64,000 bases of DNA from Oegoconia quadripuncta. Taxonomy: Eukaryota > Arthropoda > Insecta > Lepidoptera > Autostichidae. The first letter of the stretch is position 1. The number at the start of each line of letters is the position of its first letter. Below, in pieces: positions 44,900 to 56,378 of the stretch. The translations under genes and the position numbers were made by a program. The notes below the pieces were generated by a model that saw only the letters and a program-made list of their open reading frames with translations, did no database searches and was not told the DNA's origin. The stretch is taken from NCBI GenBank assembly GCA_949316235.1, contig OX438757.1, positions 17,299,505 to 17,363,504 on the forward strand, given 5' to 3'.

Positions 44900-46055
44900 A
44901 CGTAGCCCAGTGTTAGGGCGCAGCTGCCTCTCATTAACAGAACATATGGGCCAAAATCCACCATGCTTGCCCAGTGGTAGATTTGTGTCAGACTAAATGA
45001 CAGTCAAATGTTTTCCAATCGCTCTTGGTGCGTACAGTACGGAGAGCATATGGCTATCCACTACGCTTGCCCATTGGTAGATTTGTGTCAGACTAAATGA
45101 CAGTCAAATGTTTTCCAATCGCTCTTGGTGCGTACAGTACGGAGAGCTTATGGGCCATAATCTACTACACTTGCCCATTGATAGATTTGTGTCAGACTAA
45201 ATGACAGTCAAATGTTTTCCAATCGCTCTTGGTGCGTACAGTACGGAGAGCTTATGGGCCATAATCTACTACGCTTGCCCATTGATAGATTTGTGTCAGA
45301 CTAAATGACAGTCAAATGTTTTCCAATCGCTCTTGGTGCGTACAGTACGGAGAGCATATGGCTATCCACTACGCTTGCCCATTGGTAGATTTGTGTCAGA
45401 CTAAATGACAGTCAAATGTTTTCCAATCGCTCTTGGTGCGTACAGTACGGAGAGCATATGGGCCATAATCTACTACGCTTGCCCATTGATAGATTTGTGT
45501 CAGACTAAATGACAGTCAAATGTTTTCCAATCGCTCTTGGTGCGTACAGTACGGAGAGCATATGGCTATCCACTACGCTTGCCCATTGGTAGATTTGTGT
45601 CAGACTAAATGAGTCAAATGTTTTCCAATCGCTCTTGGTGCATACAGTACGGAGAGCATATGGGCCATAATCTACTACGCTTGCCCATAGATAGATTTGT
45701 GTCAGACTAAATGACAGTCAAATGTTTTCCAATCGCTCTAGGTGCGTACAGTACGGAGAACATATGGCTATCCACTACGCTTGCCCATTGATAGATTTGT
45801 GTCAGACTAAATGACAGTCAAATGTTTTCCAATCGCTCTAGGTGCGTACAGTACGGAGAGCATATGGGCCATAATCTACTACGCTTGCCCATTGATAGAT
45901 TTGTGTCAGATTAAATGACAGTCAAATGTTTTCCATTCGCTCTTGGTGCGTATAGTACGGAGAGCATATGGGCCATAATCCACTACGCTTGTCCAGTAGT
46001 AGATCACCTGACAGTCAAATGTTTGCCATTCGCCCTTGGTGCCTAACAGTGGTCA
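44900..46055 (+). repeat. 100/104-bp tandem array, two alternating variants
   Basis: About 11 units share AGATTTGTGTCAGACTAAAT, GACAGTCAAATGTTTTCCAA and GCGTACAGTACGGAGAGC. The start of GCGTACAG steps by 100,104,104,100,104,98,104,100,104 from 45031. Type A (TGGCTATCCACTACGC) gives 100 and type B (TGGGCCATAATCTACTACGC) 104. The first and last units are the most diverged. Confidence 0.95.
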
Positions 46056-46058
46056 CAC

Positions 46059-46211
46059 AATGTCAGGTGGCCCGACACAAATCTACCATTGGACCAGCGT
46101 ACTGGATTATGCCCATTCGCCCTTGGTGCCTAACAGTGTACACAAAGAGCGTATGGGCCATAATCCACTACGGTGGTCCAATGGTAGATTTGTGTCGGGC
46201 CACCTGACATT
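46059..46211. repeat. Inverted copy of the array unit at its right end
   Basis: 46059-46114 (GTGGCCCGACACAAATCTAC, CATTGGACCAGCGTACTGG) is inverted relative to 46154-46211 (TGGTCCAATGGTAGATTTGT). About 40 bp lies between, with GCCCTTGGTGCCTAACAGTG repeated on both sides. 46212-46805 has nothing recognised; the 94-codon frame at 46036 is array-derived. Confidence 0.85.
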
Positions 46212-46805
46212 AAACTGTTTTCTAATCACTCTTGGTGGTCACAATGGTCACCCATCCTTTGCAACACGCTTCTCAATGCGAATGCTTGCGCTACGAATGG
46301 TTCTTCGAGCTTCATCATGACAGCGCGTATCTCCAATACCAAACTATGGGAAATATGCCACAATAGATTTGGAATGCTCTGGCTCAACATACCTTGAAAA
46401 ATAATTATATTCCTTTTAAATTCTTAGACCCGTATATATGGATACAGTGGCGCTACGATGCCAGATACAGATATAACAATTTTATTTCTTTTTTTTTATA
46501 TAATTTACTAGGTACATCTTTGTTTTTGTATCGTGTCAATCACATTTGATTCTTTGCTTCGTTTTGATGTAAACGAAACATAAACAAACAAATTCGAATT
46601 CATAATATTAATTTTGATGTTTGAAGTCACTTGTATTAACCCTGGGGGTCATTCAAGCAGCTCTGTATTTTGTATTATATTACAAATGTATAATTTGCAA
46701 TTTTCGACGGTAGCCCGTGGGCTTGGCTTGTTTGCTGACCTGACACCAAGCTGTTATGTCCGAACACCCTGACCTACTTGTGAGTAGGGCTGCCACATCT
46801 TTCTA

Positions 46806-46935
46806 GGTAACATTCCTTTAAACAATACAAATACACTTTATTACACAACAGAAAGAAAATACATTTTTCAGAAAGTTGGAAAGAGTACTGTACAATTTGA
46901 CGACCTTATCACTAAAAGCGATACACACCTATATT
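46806..46935 (-). repeat. LINE 3'-UTR-like fragment
   Basis: CAATACAAATACACTTTATT at the left and ACGACCTTATCACTAAAAGC at the right, the antisense end of a lepidopteran LINE. Confidence 0.4.
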
Positions 46936-47149
46936 TTCATAAAAATTTTCAACGCATGTCTAGCATCCTGTAGCATTGGGTGTTGCCAGAACTTTGTATT
47001 TAAATCTCATCTGACTGATTGTTGTAAACTGCGCTCTATCAGTTTGGCAGGATCCAGTAAAACCCCCGTGCCTGCAGAACTGGATGGCCATGTCAATGTC
47101 AATGGGCCGCTACGAGAAAGCGGTAAAATGTTCCATGTGTTCTTATAAA

Positions 47150-47385
47150 TTTAACTAATATTATAAATGTGATAGGTTGGATGTTTATTTGTTGGTTTCA
47201 GAATCCCGGCGAAACGGATGAACGGATTTGGATGAAATTTAGTATATAGGTACAAACATTCCTGGATTATAACACAGGTTATTTTTATCCCTATAAAATG
47301 AATAGTTCTCGCGGGATAAAAACGTTCGCGATTAAGTTATTCCACGCAGGCGAAGCCGCGGGCGAGAAGCTAGTCACTTATAAAA
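47150..47385 (-). mobile_element. Family H interspersed repeat
   Basis: Starts AACTAATATTATAAATGTG and ends GGCGAAGCCGCGGGCGAGAAGCTAGT. The GC-rich end forms a hairpin (CGCAGGCGAAGCCGCGGGCG) a few bases before CTAGT, suggestive of a Helitron 3' end. Confidence 0.6.
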
Positions 47386-47429
47386 CAGACATATTTTATG
47401 AGAACTTATTTTGTTTGTACGATATATTT

Positions 47430-47636
47430 AGACTAGCTTTCCGCTCGCGACTTCGTTCGCGTGGAAGATTTTATCAAAATCGGTTCAGCAAAAAAATTAG
47501 CCTATATGTTAATCCAAGTCCTAATCTGTCTACCCACTAAATTTCATCCAGATCCGTCAAGCCGTACAGGCGTGAAGAGGTAACAAACATACACACAGAC
47601 ACACACACAAAATTTCGCATTTATAATATTAATTTG
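47430..47636 (+). mobile_element. Family H interspersed repeat, opposite orientation
   Basis: ACTAGCTTTCCGCTCGCGAC to TTTATAATATTAATTTGG with GTGAAGAGGTAACAAACATA inside. 47637-48475 beyond it has nothing recognised. Confidence 0.6.
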
Positions 47637-48475
47637 GATTCAATTCAAAGTAGGCTAGTAGTATATCACATACATTTTATTTTCTTTCTATACTACCTTT
47701 ACATAGTTTATTTCCTATTCAAGGTTATTTCGCAGCGGGCGCGCTAAAAATCACAACTTTTTTAAATATACCTACCTATAGACAAAAGTGTAGTGCAATA
47801 GTTTGTTTAGATTTGAACTTGAGTTGACAACACAAAAACAATTTTAAATTAATTACTTTTATCTTATAAGCTCGGTTTTTGTGGTAAGACGACATTTTAC
47901 TAAAATAAAAGAAATATACTACTTACGAATTAATTTTCGGTTTCACAACAGCTTCCAACTCGGCATAAGTTGCAGTTGAAAAAAAACTACAACGCTCGTT
48001 TTCAGAGCGTAATCTGCTTCTGTTAGTACAGGGTATCCCATAGTCGGATAAAACTCCCTTGTCATAGAAACAGCTGTCATCTCGCACCTCGACAACCCTA
48101 ACGGAGCGACTAAGGACAACGCGGACATTTTATTTGATGTTTCTTTACGTGTTATACTTATTGATTTAATTTAATTATCTACAATGTAGATTCTACGTCG
48201 AGCACTTACTTGCGCTAACAAAAAATCAATAATACCTACATATAAGTACGTACCTACGTACCTACATAACCGATGAGTTCTTTTACGGAAAGGAAAAAAA
48301 ATAGATCAAATTAGGTAAATGAAATAGAAGGTATTGGCATAGGTAGTTTAATTTTTTTTTCAAAACCATCTTCTATCCACGCGCCGGCTGGAGATTGATT
48401 TGATATGCAACTGGCGGTATTCGTAGGGTTCCTATCATGCGAAATTTCTTTGGAAATATTTTCTAAAAAAAAATT

Positions 48476-48872
48476 TTTATTTAATTTATTTCGTTTTATT
48501 CTCTCCTCTCGGAGAAGGCAAAGGGATCTAAGCCCATACAGCCATGTCTTATTTCTCTTATTTCTTCAGTTTATAAGTCAGTCTCAGTCAAAACAAGTAA
48601 TTCGTCGTATACTTGGCGTATACAGTCCAGTCACGGTCAAGTCATTCTTCAGTAAAGTGACAGAATGCTTTACAAAAGATTTTGGCGGCTTCTTGTGGGA
48701 ACCCGAAAGCTTCGTTACGCACTTTAATTTACACTTCCCTTCACTTGTACACCATCACTAACGTTTGCTGCACAATATTCTGCCATTATTAAGCTTCAAA
48801 AGTTAGAATGCACAAATTATAAGAATTATAAAGAAAAATGCCACTTCACTTGCCGAGATCCCGCCAAAAAGC
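48476..48872 (-). mobile_element. Family R retroposon, complete
   Basis: Antisense from ATTCTCTCCTCTCGGAGAAG to CGAGATCCCGCCAAAAAGCC. With 16576-16985 this defines both ends. The 118-codon plus frame across it (48405-48761) is coincidental. Confidence 0.7.
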
Positions 48873-49579
48873 CATTTTTATTTATTTCATTTAATGATAT
48901 AATTTTGTGCCCCATTTTTTCTTTACGGTAAAAAGACTCATCCGCTATAATAAGAGATTCAGAAAAATATATAATGTGTTTATTAGGCGTGCAAATACTC
49001 TCCGATATACTCGTAGATGTAGTTCATTGTTCCATTAATATTAAAAAAATGCCTTTACAACTCAGAACAGTTTGAATTTACTATATTTTTTTTTTTTTTT
49101 TTTTTTATCTAATTTTAAAGAGCTTGGTCGTTTTAAACGACCATGTAATTTACTATATTACTGTTGCATGTAATATTCTTTTTCTTTTTTGAGAGTGTAC
49201 CGTATAATGCTCAACAATAGTACTATTTCCTTACACTGTATGGGATTCGAATCAAAAGCCGATATTCAATATTAAATTTTCTTTTCTCCCTGCAATGCTT
49301 AGATTCCAATGCGGAATAACACCTACAATATCGGGACGGTCCCGCAGAATTTGGGACGGTTGGCCACCTTACCCATTGGTGGTAACATTACCAATTCATT
49401 CACAAAACTGATTCCGCAAAGAAGAATGAGCAAATACTCTATATGGTTTATCAGATTACGAATACTACTTATCTAACATTTCGTATATGTACCTAATTTT
49501 GGTAAAATGAGACCCATTGTTGTCCGTGCTTTTTAAAGTTGAAATTAATATCGAATAAAGGATTTATCCGTTAGACTGG
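48873..49579. other. No gene seen
   Basis: Includes a T-run (49087-49106). Nothing coding or repeated recognised. Confidence 0.5.
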
Positions 49580-49760
49580 TCCACGCCTCTGGAGATGTGA
49601 GAGCTGGTGCCTTCTTTGCTCAGCAGCTGAGCTTATGCATTCAGCGGGGTAATAGCGCTAGCGTACTAGGTACTATGCCTCACGGAAGCGAGTTGGACGG
49701 CGTATTTTTTTTATAAGATATAGGTATTTTTAATTGTGTTTTACAAATTTGTTGTTTCAC
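49580..49760 (+). pseudogene. Coding-like fragment, copy 2
   Basis: The plus frame reads LVHASGDVRAGAFFAQQLSL then CIQRGNSASVLGTM and a stop. The (A)IQRGN(A)AS(V/I)LGT string is familiar from lepidopteran transposon-encoded proteins, but I cannot name the family. The same DNA is present antisense at 18355-18497, so it is repeated. Too short (about 45 codons) to be a gene. Confidence 0.4.
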
Positions 49761-50057
49761 GCCATAGATTGTAAGTATTCTTTATATGGTTCTTTTTTTT
49801 TAATTTAAAAGTTCACAATCCACAACGACTTTAGTGACTCCTACTGTGAGGGTTATGGCGCTTACATATCACTTAAAAGCAGTGTCTCTGTCACGACAGT
49901 CGTCTTTACTTCTGTCTTGAGTATAGGTAGGAACAAAATATAATACTATATGCAATGTGGTCTACGTGATTTTAAGTGCGTAGTTTTATTTGACATTATA
50001 ACAGGTTATTAGGTATGTTTATAAAACGGTACAAATTCTAATGCTTCATATTATTTT

Positions 50058-50248
50058 TGACCTCAATCACACCTGATGTTAAGTGAAGATGAGGTCGAAG
50101 GTGGAAGCGTACTGACCCGGAAACCCCAACACATTTGGGGGAATGGCTATCTTATCTCTGACAACCGGAACACAACAATGATATTAACATTGCCGTTTGG
50201 CGGCAGATTTAGATAAGATGGTGGTAGCTAGCCAGGCGGACATTTAAA
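50058..50248 (-). mobile_element. SINE-A copy, truncated in the body
   Basis: CTCAATCACACCTGATGTTA to GGTGGTAGCTAGCCAGGCGG; head absent. 49761-50057 has nothing recognised. Confidence 0.8.
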
Positions 50249-50477
50249 TCATCACGGACATCAGTAAATAAAAATAAAAGATAGAATAAAAGAAAATGTA
50301 CCCATGGGAATGGATAAGTGTGTGTTTGTGTGGATGGGTGTGTTTGTGTAAGTGGGTGTGTAAGGGTGTGTGTATGTATGTCATAATAACAACTATTTTT
50401 TTTTTCGCTGGTTTATGAGCTAGTTCTAGGAAATAGCGAGACATAGACACACACAACGACGCGAATATACACATAGG

Positions 50478-50786
50478 CCCGTATTAAACCAATCTCAATA
50501 CAAGTCTTGAGGCTGTATCAAGCAGTTAACGCTATCTCAAGCTCCGTGCTAATTTATAAACCAATCTTGAGGTCTACTCAGTTGAGATCACTTCTCAAGT
50601 ATTCGCCTCAGCGGCGAATGAATTGTCTTGAGTTTCGTTTATAAATACGCGCACCTCTCAAGTGAGTACTGCTTGAGGGTGCACGTGCTTTTCAGGGCTC
50701 AAGCTCGGTTTATTAATCAACACGTTTACTTGAGACCGGTCACACGACTGTTCTCAATCTTGAGAATGGTTATTAATACGGGCCAT
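50478..50786. mobile_element. MITE with GGCCCGTATTAA terminal inverted repeats
   Basis: Left end GGCCCGTATTAAACCAATCT, right end GAATGGTTATTAATACGGGC, about 309 bp. ATA on both sides fits a 3-bp target duplication, which would suit PIF/Harbinger. The interior repeats TCTCAAG/CTTGAG words. Class assignment is inference. Related termini at 35734-35862. Confidence 0.65.
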
Positions 50787-50895
50787 AGAGTCACATAGTT
50801 ATGTATTATTATTATGTTCTATTGTTATCATCAAAAAATATTGTAAATTATATTGCATAATAAAGAGTATTTGTATTGTATTGTATTCATATGGG

Positions 50896-51167
50896 TATAC
50901 AGGGTGAATTTGAATTCGTGTAATTAGCATTAACTGGTGACTCCACTCCTGATTGCGACCAAATTTCCCTAAGGAACCATAGTCGAATTCGGTCAAAAAT
51001 TTTCGATTATCCATACAAAGTAATTCTGTAACCACCGATGTGGAAGACCGACAATTTTCGTCTAAATGCAAAGTTATGGCTCCTAATGAAAAGTTGTTCG
51101 TAATCAGGAAAGGAGTCAGCAGTAAACAGGAATTACACAAATTAAATTTCACCCTGTATATAGTTAT
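50896..51167. mobile_element. Family F fold-back MITE, complete
   Basis: TACAGGGTGAATTTGAATTC at the left and AATTAAATTTCACCCTGTAT at the right: clean terminal inverted repeats flanked by TA. Inner arms CTCCTGATTGCGACC and TTGTTCGTAATCAGG. The minus and plus frames over it are spurious. Confidence 0.75.
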
Positions 51168-51330
51168 TGAAGGAAAGAGAGGAAGGGGGAGACCTAGGCG
51201 TAATTACTTTGACCAACTGAAAGAAAAGATGAATGTCGTGTCGTACCAAGAGGTTAAATCGAGGGCCGAAAGTAGAGAGACATGGTCATTACTCCACCGA
51301 CAAGAACACAGCTCTTAAATAGAAGAGATA
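51166..51330 (+). pseudogene. RTE-like LINE C-terminus
   Basis: Directly after the MITE: VIEGKRGRGRPRRNYFDQL, then MNVVSYQEVKSRAESRETW and LHRQEHSS before TAA at 51316. Same ending as 4655-4902. The MITE boundary cuts it off, either by insertion into the LINE or because the LINE landed at the MITE's edge. Confidence 0.7.
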
Positions 51331-51399
51331 GATATAGTTATTAGCGTGTAGGTATATGTTTTAGTTAAAATTAGCTGGAAATTGTATACGCCCCATCTA

Positions 51400-52347
51400 C
51401 TGTTTTCTAATTTACCCTATGGTTGACTGGAAGAAATCCCTCTATCGGATAAGTCCGCCGTTGTACTCAAACTCTGATCTATATCAAATTAATGTATTGT
51501 CTTGTTGTAAAGCGTTTACGAATAAACAAACAATATGTAGAGCCGGCAGTATTTTCAAGTCGCCCCTTATCACCGCCTTGGCTCGCTGCGCCTCTAGCAT
51601 TAGAGGCACACCGATAGCCTATTCTATAATAGAAACCATCTGTAAATTGCGGTCAACTTCCAAAGAAGTAATACTTCAGTGGGTTCCGTCACATGTGGGT
51701 TTGGATGGAAATGAGAGGGTGGACTTATTAGCTAGACAAGCCTCAAGTGACGGCGTGCCATTATCCATATTCCCTTTCTACTCGGATCATATCCATCTTA
51801 TAAAAGACTTGTGCTATAGTTCCTGGAAGGAGTACTTCGATGAGCGATCCAAGGAAAAGGGAATATGGTACAAAACTATTCAGAATGAGCCATGGAAATC
51901 TCCATGGTTTGATAATTGTTCCATTAACAGATCTAACTTAGTTACAGCCTTTAGACTTCGTTCAGGACACGTTCCATTGAATAAGTTTGCGTTTTTAATG
52001 GGAAAAACATCTTCACCCGAATGTACAGAATGTGGTATGGTGGAGGATGCCTTCCACATAATGATGGAATGTGTCCGGAATGAATTATAAATATGAGATC
52101 GGAGGTTGTAACAGCGTCCTTGCCTCTCCACTCTCAGAGCTGGCAAGGGCTCTTTACAAAGTTGTGCTGGTAGGTATACGCAGAAGATAGGTTAAGACCT
52201 ATCCATCTGCTTGTACCCATACGTACCACATTTTATGTATTTTAAACGTTTTTTATGTTGTAGAAGCCTTTTGGTCATGGAACAATGGAGTGACATTTTC
52301 ACGTAGTGACAAAACTCCTTAAAATTAGAGAAAAAAAAAAAAAAAAT
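51400..52347 (+). pseudogene. 5'-truncated LINE with RNase H domain, CCHC end and poly(A)
   Basis: The open frame 51419-52087 covers the end of a Jockey/R1-like ORF2. The RNase H part ends in VILQWVPSHVGLDGNERVD (about residues 85-104), with the conserved H and D of the active-site region. Further on come RSGHVPLNKFAFLMG and a C-X2-C-X7-H-X4-C knuckle (CTECGMVEDAFHIMMEC). The frame then shifts: SVLASPLSELARALYKVV continues in another frame to about 52190. The poly(A) is at 52331-52347. RT and endonuclease are gone. Confidence 0.75.
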
Positions 52348-52517
52348 CACCGCCTTGAAAACAGACTGTCCCTAATCTGACAACTCCACCACACTGGGTC
52401 CATGTGGTGTGTTATGGCCCATACTTTCTCCTTAGAGGAAGCTGAACCTGTGTGGGAACGTACTGTTAAATTATTACCCATTATCGCCTATGAAGTAACG
52501 AATCCCATTAACCAAAC

Positions 52518-52720
52518 TAATATTATAAATGCGAAGGTTGTGAAGTATGTATGTATGTTTGTTACCTCTTCACCCCTATACGGCCGGACGTATTTGGATG
52601 AAATTTGGGGGGTAGACAGATTAGGACCTGGATTAACATATAGGCTATTTTTTTTGCTGAACAGATTTTAATAAAATCTTCCACGCGGACGAAGTCGCGG
52701 GCGGAAATCTAGTTTTAAAT
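52518..52720 (-). mobile_element. Family H interspersed repeat
   Basis: ACTAATATTATAAATGCGAA to GCGGACGAAGTCGCGGGCGG then AAATCTAGT. The hairpin before CTAGT is well preserved. Confidence 0.6.
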
Positions 52721-53019
52721 AAACTTAACACTATTAAGAACCTACATGGCTTCTGTTACTAAGCTGTCATTAGAACAAGAGATTGTGCAATGGAGTTTCA
52801 AGAATGGGGTCACTTCCGAACCGACCGCAAGTTAAACGCGCCACCATTTCTACCAGCGTCTCCTTTATTTCTAAGGCGTTAAAGGATATTTTTGAAACAC
52901 CAAAACGGAGACGGTAAGATTGTATTATTGGACAAGAAATAAGCGATAAGATACGTTTCGGTCATTGAGATTTGTCCAGTGCTTAGTGTGACCAAGTTAG
53001 TACAGTAAAAGAAGTATTA
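52721..53019. other. No feature recognised
   Basis: 52790-52925 is slightly GC-richer and could be a worn transposon coding fragment. No motif identified. Confidence 0.3.
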
Positions 53020-53412
53020 GGTCCTTACCTATGAAATTGGCGTTTTGTATGTAGAATTTCATTAAGACTGTTTTCTCCATACAAACATTTTTGGTTTTTT
53101 TTTTTGGGAACGGCATATAAAATTTAGCTAAACTTTGTGTGTATTATCCGGTTAACATTAAGTATAGGCAGCGTTAATTTTTAAAAGTAACCGCGCTATA
53201 AAAGTTTCAGCGAAACTAAGAAACGATTATGGGAAGCACATGAAAAGAGCTCTGTTCAATAGCCCAGAAATTAAAAAATATTTCATGTGAAACCTTGTAC
53301 TAATATTCCATTTTCCAAATAAAAAACAAATTTGGATATACTCGTAGCTTTGAAAATCGCAGGAATTGGTACATATGATTAGCGAAGAAAAAAAACTCCA
53401 ATTTCATGACCT
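53020..53412 (+). mobile_element. Mariner-type MITE
   Basis: TTAGGTCCTTACCTATGAAA at the left, CCAATTTCATGACC at the right (the last bases are altered). A ~25-bp internal deletion around 53260 removes the poly(T) stretch. Confidence 0.75.
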
Positions 53413-53554
53413 CATATTTAAAAAAAAATAAAAAACCCGACAGCGGTGCGGATAAACATCAAAATTTATTTACACACTAAAAATAAAAAATACGTAAATA
53501 ATCTGAGATTATTCGAGGTCTTTTATGTTCGTGGAAATAAAATAAATAAATCAG

Positions 53555-54200
53555 TCATTCAATCAATGAAATACTCTTTATTGTACAATTAACAAAAACT
53601 GCGCAAAGATTACAGCCCATATCATTAATCGCACAAAAAGGCGGCCTTATCGCTAACAGCGATCTCTTCCCTGCAAACCTTAGGGTAAAGATAAAAGCTA
53701 GGTACCAGTAGAGGAGGTTTGCACTAATAGTAGCAATCCGCGTAATTTTATACTTGGTATGGTAATATTATATTTTTTTTATGCACAACGGGTTAGCACT
53801 TGACCTCAATCACACCTGATGTCAAGTGAAGATGAGGCCGAAGGTGGTAACACTTTCGCGGACACTGAACCTCTAGACGTTATAACAATAAAACTTCTGT
53901 TGTGTCTGGTACACTGTACGTGAAAGGGTTAGTTGTTATTGCAGGTTTTTTTTTTAAACATTATATTTATGTATATTTGTGTTTTACTCAAACTTTTTCT
54001 TCAAATTTGAGCACAAATCCAAATCGTCGTTTTTCGAAAATCGTAACGCTTTTACTATATATAAAATTAATTATTTATTTAATACTTTATTGCATACACC
54101 AGGACAATACTAAAAATATACAAAAGGCCAGCTTATCTCTATAATAGATCTCTTCCAGCAAACCTCAGTAAGGAGACAATTAAGGAGTAGGTAACTTAAA
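53555..54200 (-). repeat. LINE 3'-UTR fragments and a SINE-A tail
   Basis: 53555-53700 (TACTCTTTATTGTACAATTA, AAGGCGGCCTTATCGCTAAC, GATCTCTTCC) and 54065-54200 (ACTTTATTGCATACACC, AGATCTCTTCCAGCAAACCT) are antisense LINE 3' ends. 53768-53852 is the antisense tail of a SINE-A. 54201-54747 is unassigned. Confidence 0.5.
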
Positions 54201-54747
54201 AGTAGACAGAGACTATACTTACAAAAACTGAGCAGAATTATGTTTTTGGAACGGGCTTAGTGCCCCCTTTCAGTCTATCATGGTTATCCACTAATTAGCT
54301 AGCACCCTGTATACAGAATGTATGGCAACTCTTAACTGTAGGTATTAATTTCATGGAAATCATGTTATCTTTATTATCAGTTGTACTTCCTCACATATCT
54401 TTCCTATCACGAACTACAGGAAACTAATCTGCTTGATAGGGAAAACTGAAGTGCTATATTCATTGCGAAAACTCAGCGACAAGGGTTTCAATTTTCAAGT
54501 ATTTAATTGTACTTACATATTTTCCTGGTAACAGTTGAGGAAAAGTTAAAAGGACACCTTGTTTTTGAATAAGAGTTCATATTCGCATGAAAATTGCCGC
54601 GATATTCCGTGGTATAATGTAACAGAGGGTTATACATGCGCGTTACATATTCAAAGATTATTCAATGCACCTCTACCATGAGCCTAGGGTTGCCAACTTT
54701 TGTTTAGAAAAAATAAAGATTCAGAGAGGGTAAAAAAAGTATATTTG

Positions 54748-54800
54748 ACGACCGATTGGTGTAGTGGATAGTGACCCTATCAGCGAAACCAACGCCCAGG
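54748..54800 (+). repeat. SINE-B head, cut short
   Basis: GACGACCGATTGGTGTAGTG then GTGACCCTATCAGCGAAACC, the same head as 17700-17818, ending before its B-box where the GACGTC-rich array begins. Confidence 0.65.
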
Positions 54801-54829
54801 TAGGAAGGTGACGTCAGGGACGTGCAAGC

Positions 54830-56080
54830 GACAAGACCTAAGACGTCATTATCACGTATTGCACGTTACAGACCCATGACGTACTTCTAAACGACGTCTA
54901 CAATAAACGTATAAGGGACGTCATTAAAGAAACGTAAAAGTCACGTTATTTATCTCCGCCCTTTTGACGTGACAGTCGTTACAGTCCAACACCGTACGTC
55001 CTATAGACGTCTTCAATTTGACGAATATGAAACGTCTTAAAAAATGTCTAATGTAGACGTCTTAAGGACATTTACAATTAGACGAATATAGGACTTCTTC
55101 AAAATTATCTAAAATAAACGTCTATAAGACGTCTTCAATTAGACGAATATTGGACGTCTCAAAACTTATCTAAAATAGACGTCTTAGAAACGTCTTCGAT
55201 TAGACGAATATTGGACGTCTCAAAACGTATCTAAAATAGACGTCTTAGAAACGTCTTCGATTAGACGAATATTGGACGTCTCAAAACTTGTCTAAAATAG
55301 ATGTCTTAGAAACGTCTTCGATTAGACGAATACTGGACGTCTTAAGAAGATATAGAAATAGACGTTTTCAAATAGACGAATATTAGACGTCACAAAAGTT
55401 ATCTAAAATAGACATCTTAAGGACGTCTTCAAAAAAACGAATATTGGACCTCATAAATATTACCTATCAAAGACGTCTTAGAGGTGTCTTCAATTAGACG
55501 AATATTAGATGTCTGAAAACATATCCAAACTAAGCGTTTTAACATGATACGTCTTAAAAAGGTTCTAATATAAACGTCTTAAGGACATCTTCAAATAGAC
55601 GAATATTGGACGTCTTTGAATTGACCTAAAATAGGCGTCATTAGTTGATTTGAATTAGACGAGGATTAGACGTCTCACAACACATCTAAAATAGACGTGG
55701 TAAGGACGTCTTCAATTAGATTGACATTGATGCATCTAAAGTAAATGTCATTTAGACGTGTTTAATTAGAAGAATATTAGATGTCTGAAAACTTATCTAA
55801 TATAGACGTCTTAGAGATGTTTCAAATAGACAATTATTAGACGTCACAAAATTTACCGAATATAGACGTCTCAATGACGTACTCCATTAGACGAATATTG
55901 AATGTTTTAAAATGGATCTAAAAATATGTCTTATGGACGTCTTAAACTAGATGAATATTGGACGTTTTAAAAGTATTAGAAGCCGTAGGACGTGTTTAAT
56001 TAGATGAACGTTAAAAGTCTTAGAAAGAGCTAAAGCAGAATCTTCTAGATGTCTTCAATTTGACTACTGTTTGATGTCTT
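54830..56080 (+). repeat. Degenerate 61-bp tandem array rich in GACGTC
   Basis: Unit pattern: GACGAATATTGGACGTCTCA, AAACTTATCTAAAATAGACG, TCTTAGAAACGTCTTCGATT. The best-kept units start at 55142, 55203, 55264 and 55325, exactly 61 bp apart. Copies decay towards both ends, about 20 units overall. AGACGTCT, an even palindrome, occurs throughout. Confidence 0.9.
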
Positions 56081-56264
56081 AAAATTTATAGTGTGTAGCA
56101 AAGAATAGAAACTTAAAACCCTAAGGCTGTTGGCGCTTATTGATTGTAGTGTACAGGCGGCCGCAGACCCTAAATATCAAGACTTATACTTAGTACAAGC
56201 TGGTCTCGATGTATTCGCATTTCCAATAACGTCGCGTTGCTAGTATATGTCGAGCCGTTGACTA

Positions 56265-56378
56265 CACAAGTGAAGACGGGAATACTGAGCTTTTGTGTTC
56301 GTTTCCAAAAGAAGCCGCTAAAATCTTCCGTAAGGTATTGCCCTCTTATAGAAGATTATTGCTACGGGACAAAAGTAA
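56265..56378 (+). repeat. Worn family R fragment
   Basis: ACAAGTGAAGACGGGAATAC and AAAAGAAGCCGCTAAAATCTT follow the order of the family R interior (compare 16700-16790). Strongly diverged. Confidence 0.4.

Noticed and set aside
45968..46320. 79- and 94-codon frames at the end of the tandem array
   Set aside because: They follow array-derived DNA and its inverted copy; both frames overlap and neither resembles a protein family.
48405..48761. 118-codon ORF
   Set aside because: It lies over an antisense family R retroposon; other copies are not open in this frame.
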